Shown here piece by piece: positions 15,301 to 17,111 of a stretch of 17,111 nt of DNA. Positions within the stretch are counted from its first letter, which is position 1, and the number at the start of each line of letters is the position of its first letter. The translations under genes and the position numbers were made by a program. Origin of the DNA: Massilia sp. (GTDB lineage: Bacteria > Pseudomonadota > Gammaproteobacteria > Burkholderiales > Burkholderiaceae_D). The stretch spans positions 1 through 17,111 of the forward strand of contig JAQGNM010000516.1 of the NCBI GenBank assembly GCA_028291845.1. The letters run 5' to 3'. The notes under the pieces were generated by a model. That model searched no databases. It had not been told where the DNA came from and saw only the letters and a list, made by a program, of their open reading frames with translations.

Positions 15301-16528
15301 TCTGCCACGGCTTGACGTCGACCGCTACGCCATCGGCGCCGAAGCGCGCAGCGGTCGACAGCGTGCCGATCCCCATGCCGTGCAAAACCTCGCACAGCTC
15401 GTCGATGCTGTCCTGCAGGTCGTCGGCCATGTCGAAGGGCTGCTCGAAAGTGCCCAGCGGGGTGGCGTCGCCGTTGCGGAACAGGGCCACCCGCAGGGCG
15501 ACGTCGGCGTCGCGCGCCACCGCCCCCACCACCGCCGCGCTTTGCTGCGGCTCGAGCCCATGTTCGAGCAGCGCCGCCGAGATGTCGGACATCATCGACA
15601 GCATTTCGCCCTCGGCCATGGCCTGGCGTTTGGCGGCGAAAAACTGGTTCTGGTACAGAAAATTGATCGACACACCGGCCGGATCGGCCGCCGCGCAGGC
15701 GCGCAGCAGCGCGTCGGCGGCCAGCGTCCACTCGCGGTAGCGCGCCAGGCGGGCCTCGAACCAGGCGTCGGCGCCAGCCTCGTCGTCAGGAATCGCATAG
15801 AACGGATCATCCAGCCGGCGCCGCACGAAGCCGAGCAGAAAACGCAGTTCGGTGCGCATGTCGTCCGCTTGCCCGCCGGCCTCCCGCTGCGCCTGGTCGC
15901 CGTCAGCGGCCGCCGCGATGCTCTTGCTCAGCGCCGGCGTCGCCGTCATTTTCTTGTCGCCCATGGTGGCGGCCACCTCGCGCAGCATTTCATTGAGTTC
16001 GGAGTAACTGATGCGGTCGATTTCATCGACGTCGTACAGGTGGCTGATCAGCACCACGCTGGCCGCTGCCGCCTCCAGTCCGGCCTGTTGAAAGCTGGCG
16101 CGCAACAGCTCGAAGCCGGCCGGGTCCTGGAACGCCTCCTGCCGTTTCAGGCCGCCGCGGGAGTTGATAAATACCGGCACCAGGAAGGCGTCGATTTCCG
16201 CGGCCGGCCTGCCGTCGGCGCGCAAGACAATCGAGGCGGCCGCTTCCTCGACCTGGCCGCGCAGCAGCACATACGCATCGACGTCGTCGAAGCGGGCGTG
16301 TTCGATGGCGCCGTACAGCACCTCGTCCTGCTTCTTGCGCAGGGCGTTGCGCACCATCTTCTGCAGCTCGTCCTGCTTCCCCGCCATCGCGGCGGCGTCG
16401 CCGTCTTCCTGCTCCGCCACCTCCAGCGCGAGAACTGCCATGTCTTCGATCAATTCGTCGGTACGGTCGACAGTGGGAGCGGGTTTTGGGCCCGGCTTGC
16501 GGCGGGCCGGCGGCGTGTTTTTTGGCAT
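15293..16528 (-). CDS. Conserved-type protein of unknown function (possibly DUF2863-like)
   Basis: A 411-aa soluble protein with no signal peptide or membrane helix. The N-terminus is Lys/Arg/Pro rich (PPARRKPGPKPAP), which resembles an AT-hook-type DNA- or RNA-contacting tail. The rest is acidic and alpha-helical: a helical stretch with KQDELQKMVRNALRKKQDEV (about 51-70), a middle part with VPVFINSRGG and DVDEIDRISYSEL, and a C-terminal part with INFLYQNQFFAAKRQAMAEG and FEQPFDMADDLQDS. The overall style recalls the Burkholderiales-restricted DUF2863 family, but I cannot confirm this from sequence alone. Function unknown. Start chosen as the first ATG of a frame with typical codon use; its Shine-Dalgarno is poor. 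It has no operon partner: the upstream neighbour is divergent and the downstream one convergent. Confidence 0.7.
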   Translation of the reverse strand: MPKNTPPARRKPGPKPAPTVDRTDELIEDMAVLALEVAEQEDGDAAAMAGKQDELQKMVRNALRKKQDEVLYGAIEHARFDDVDAYVLLRGQVEEAAASIVLRADGRPAAEIDAFLVPVFINSRGGLKRQEAFQDPAGFELLRASFQQAGLEAAAASVVLISHLYDVDEIDRISYSELNEMLREVAATMGDKKMTATPALSKSIAAAADGDQAQREAGGQADDMRTELRFLLGFVRRRLDDPFYAIPDDEAGADAWFEARLARYREWTLAADALLRACAAADPAGVSINFLYQNQFFAAKRQAMAEGEMLSMMSDISAALLEHGLEPQQSAAVVGAVARDADVALRVALFRNGDATPLGTFEQPFDMADDLQDSIDELCEVLHGMGIGTLSTAARFGADGVAVDVKPWQSA

Positions 16529-16789
16529 GGTGAGTAAGCTTGTCTTGTCGATCGGTTGGAGGCGCCATGGCGGTTGGCCACATCATATCAAACCGGCCAC
16601 CCGGCGCGGCGGCGCCACCCTGGACAAATCGCCTTGGCGCTTCCGCGGAGTAAGTATCGCGCGCAACCGGGTACACAATTTGTTACGTTTGCATATATCA
16701 GGATTCATCTGTGCGCGACTTCACACAGCGGGCGTTGGCGTAACGTTATCTTGGTTACTCCATAACTATACCGAGACGGGAACCGTACC
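16529..16789. promoter_or_regulatory. Divergent intergenic region upstream of the DUF4331 gene
   Basis: 261 bases; the right half is A+T-rich compared with flanking genes. It contains the 8-bp palindrome TAACGTTA at 16741-16748, then GTTACTCCATAAC (16755-16767; GTTA/TAAC arms), a possible operator close to the DUF4331 start. TTGGCG (16735-16740) is a -35-like hexamer but no TATAAT stands at correct distance. GGGAA at 16778-16782 may be the ribosome binding site. No reading frame here looks real. Confidence 0.35.
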
Positions 16790-17111
16790 ATGAACACTCT
16801 ACAGCGCAAGAACCTCTGGCTGGCTTCGATGATTTCGGGCCTGGTACTGGCGGGTGCCTTTGCCCCGGCTCAGGCCTCGAGCCACCGCGAGGCGCCATTC
16901 CTCACCAAGTCGCCAAAAGTCGACGGCACCGATTTCTACATGTTCCGCAGCTACGAGGCCAACCGCGCTGGTTTCGTCACCATGATCGCCAACTATCAGC
17001 CGTTCCAGGATCCCCAGGGCGGCCCGAACTTCTACCAGTTCGACGAAAACGCCCTGTATGAAATCCACATCGACAATAATGGCGATGGCAAGGACGACAT
17101 GACGTTCCAGT
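16790..17111 (+). CDS. Exported DUF4331 domain protein (3' end outside window)
   Basis: The first 107 residues of a DUF4331-family protein. A Sec signal peptide is clear: MNTLQRKNLW basic region, a hydrophobic core (LASMISGLVLAGAFA) and an Ala-X-Ala cleavage site (AQA, about residues 27-29). The mature protein begins with SSHREAPFLTKSPKVDGTDF, the hallmark of DUF4331, continuing DFYMFRSYE. Residues 95-103 (DNNGDGKDD) look like an EF-hand-type calcium loop. The family has no established biochemical role; members are periplasmic or secreted and often several hundred residues long, so most of this gene lies to the right. The ATG at 16790 has GGGAA seven bases upstream. Family call is strong; the function is unknown. 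Confidence 0.92.
   Translation, partial: MNTLQRKNLWLASMISGLVLAGAFAPAQASSHREAPFLTKSPKVDGTDFYMFRSYEANRAGFVTMIANYQPFQDPQGGPNFYQFDENALYEIHIDNNGDGKDDMTFQ

Overview
The window is high-GC bacterial chromosome with strong codon bias toward G/C in third positions. Gene content and protein style (QueE with the CX14CX2C cluster motif, PAS-rich hybrid kinases ending in an ALTGWG-type receiver, a DUF4331 protein) suggest a betaproteobacterium of the Oxalobacteraceae (Massilia, Duganella or Janthinobacterium type). The organism is inferred from protein style only; no rRNA or other marker gene is present.

Layout. 1-586 (-) is the 5' part of queE (queuosine/7-deazaguanine pathway). 770-1717 (+) is an orphan NarL-type (HisKA_3) membrane histidine kinase, followed by 1835-2845 (+), a PAS-GGDEF diguanylate cyclase, and a hairpin terminator. 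2880-3701 (-) is a general-stress-type protein with an Ala/Ser tandem-repeat linker; its upstream region holds three head-to-tail 13-bp repeats, a 14-bp inverted repeat and a 16-bp palindrome. 3875-5005 (-) is an acyl-CoA dehydrogenase/flavin-monooxygenase-like protein. 5319-7715 (+) and 8176-11835 (-) are two convergent hybrid histidine kinases with the same C-terminal module order; between them a Nudix hydrolase (7742-8179, -) overlaps the second kinase by the four bases ATGA and so lies in its operon.

12120-13706 (+) encodes a heme-oxygenase-like iron-containing redox enzyme, coupled to a class I SAM methyltransferase (13712-14773, +). This pair is divergent from the large kinase and is the best candidate here for an undescribed biosynthetic or modification system. 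14936-15292 (+) is a small two-helix membrane protein. 15293-16528 (-) is a 411-aa protein of unknown function whose stop codon abuts that of the membrane protein. 16790-17111 (+) is the start of an exported DUF4331 protein.

Taken together, four of the twelve genes are signalling proteins (three histidine kinases and one diguanylate cyclase), but no DNA-binding response regulator is present, so their outputs must act elsewhere or through the fused receivers and cyclic-di-GMP. I saw no tRNA, rRNA, CRISPR array, transposase, integrase or phage gene.
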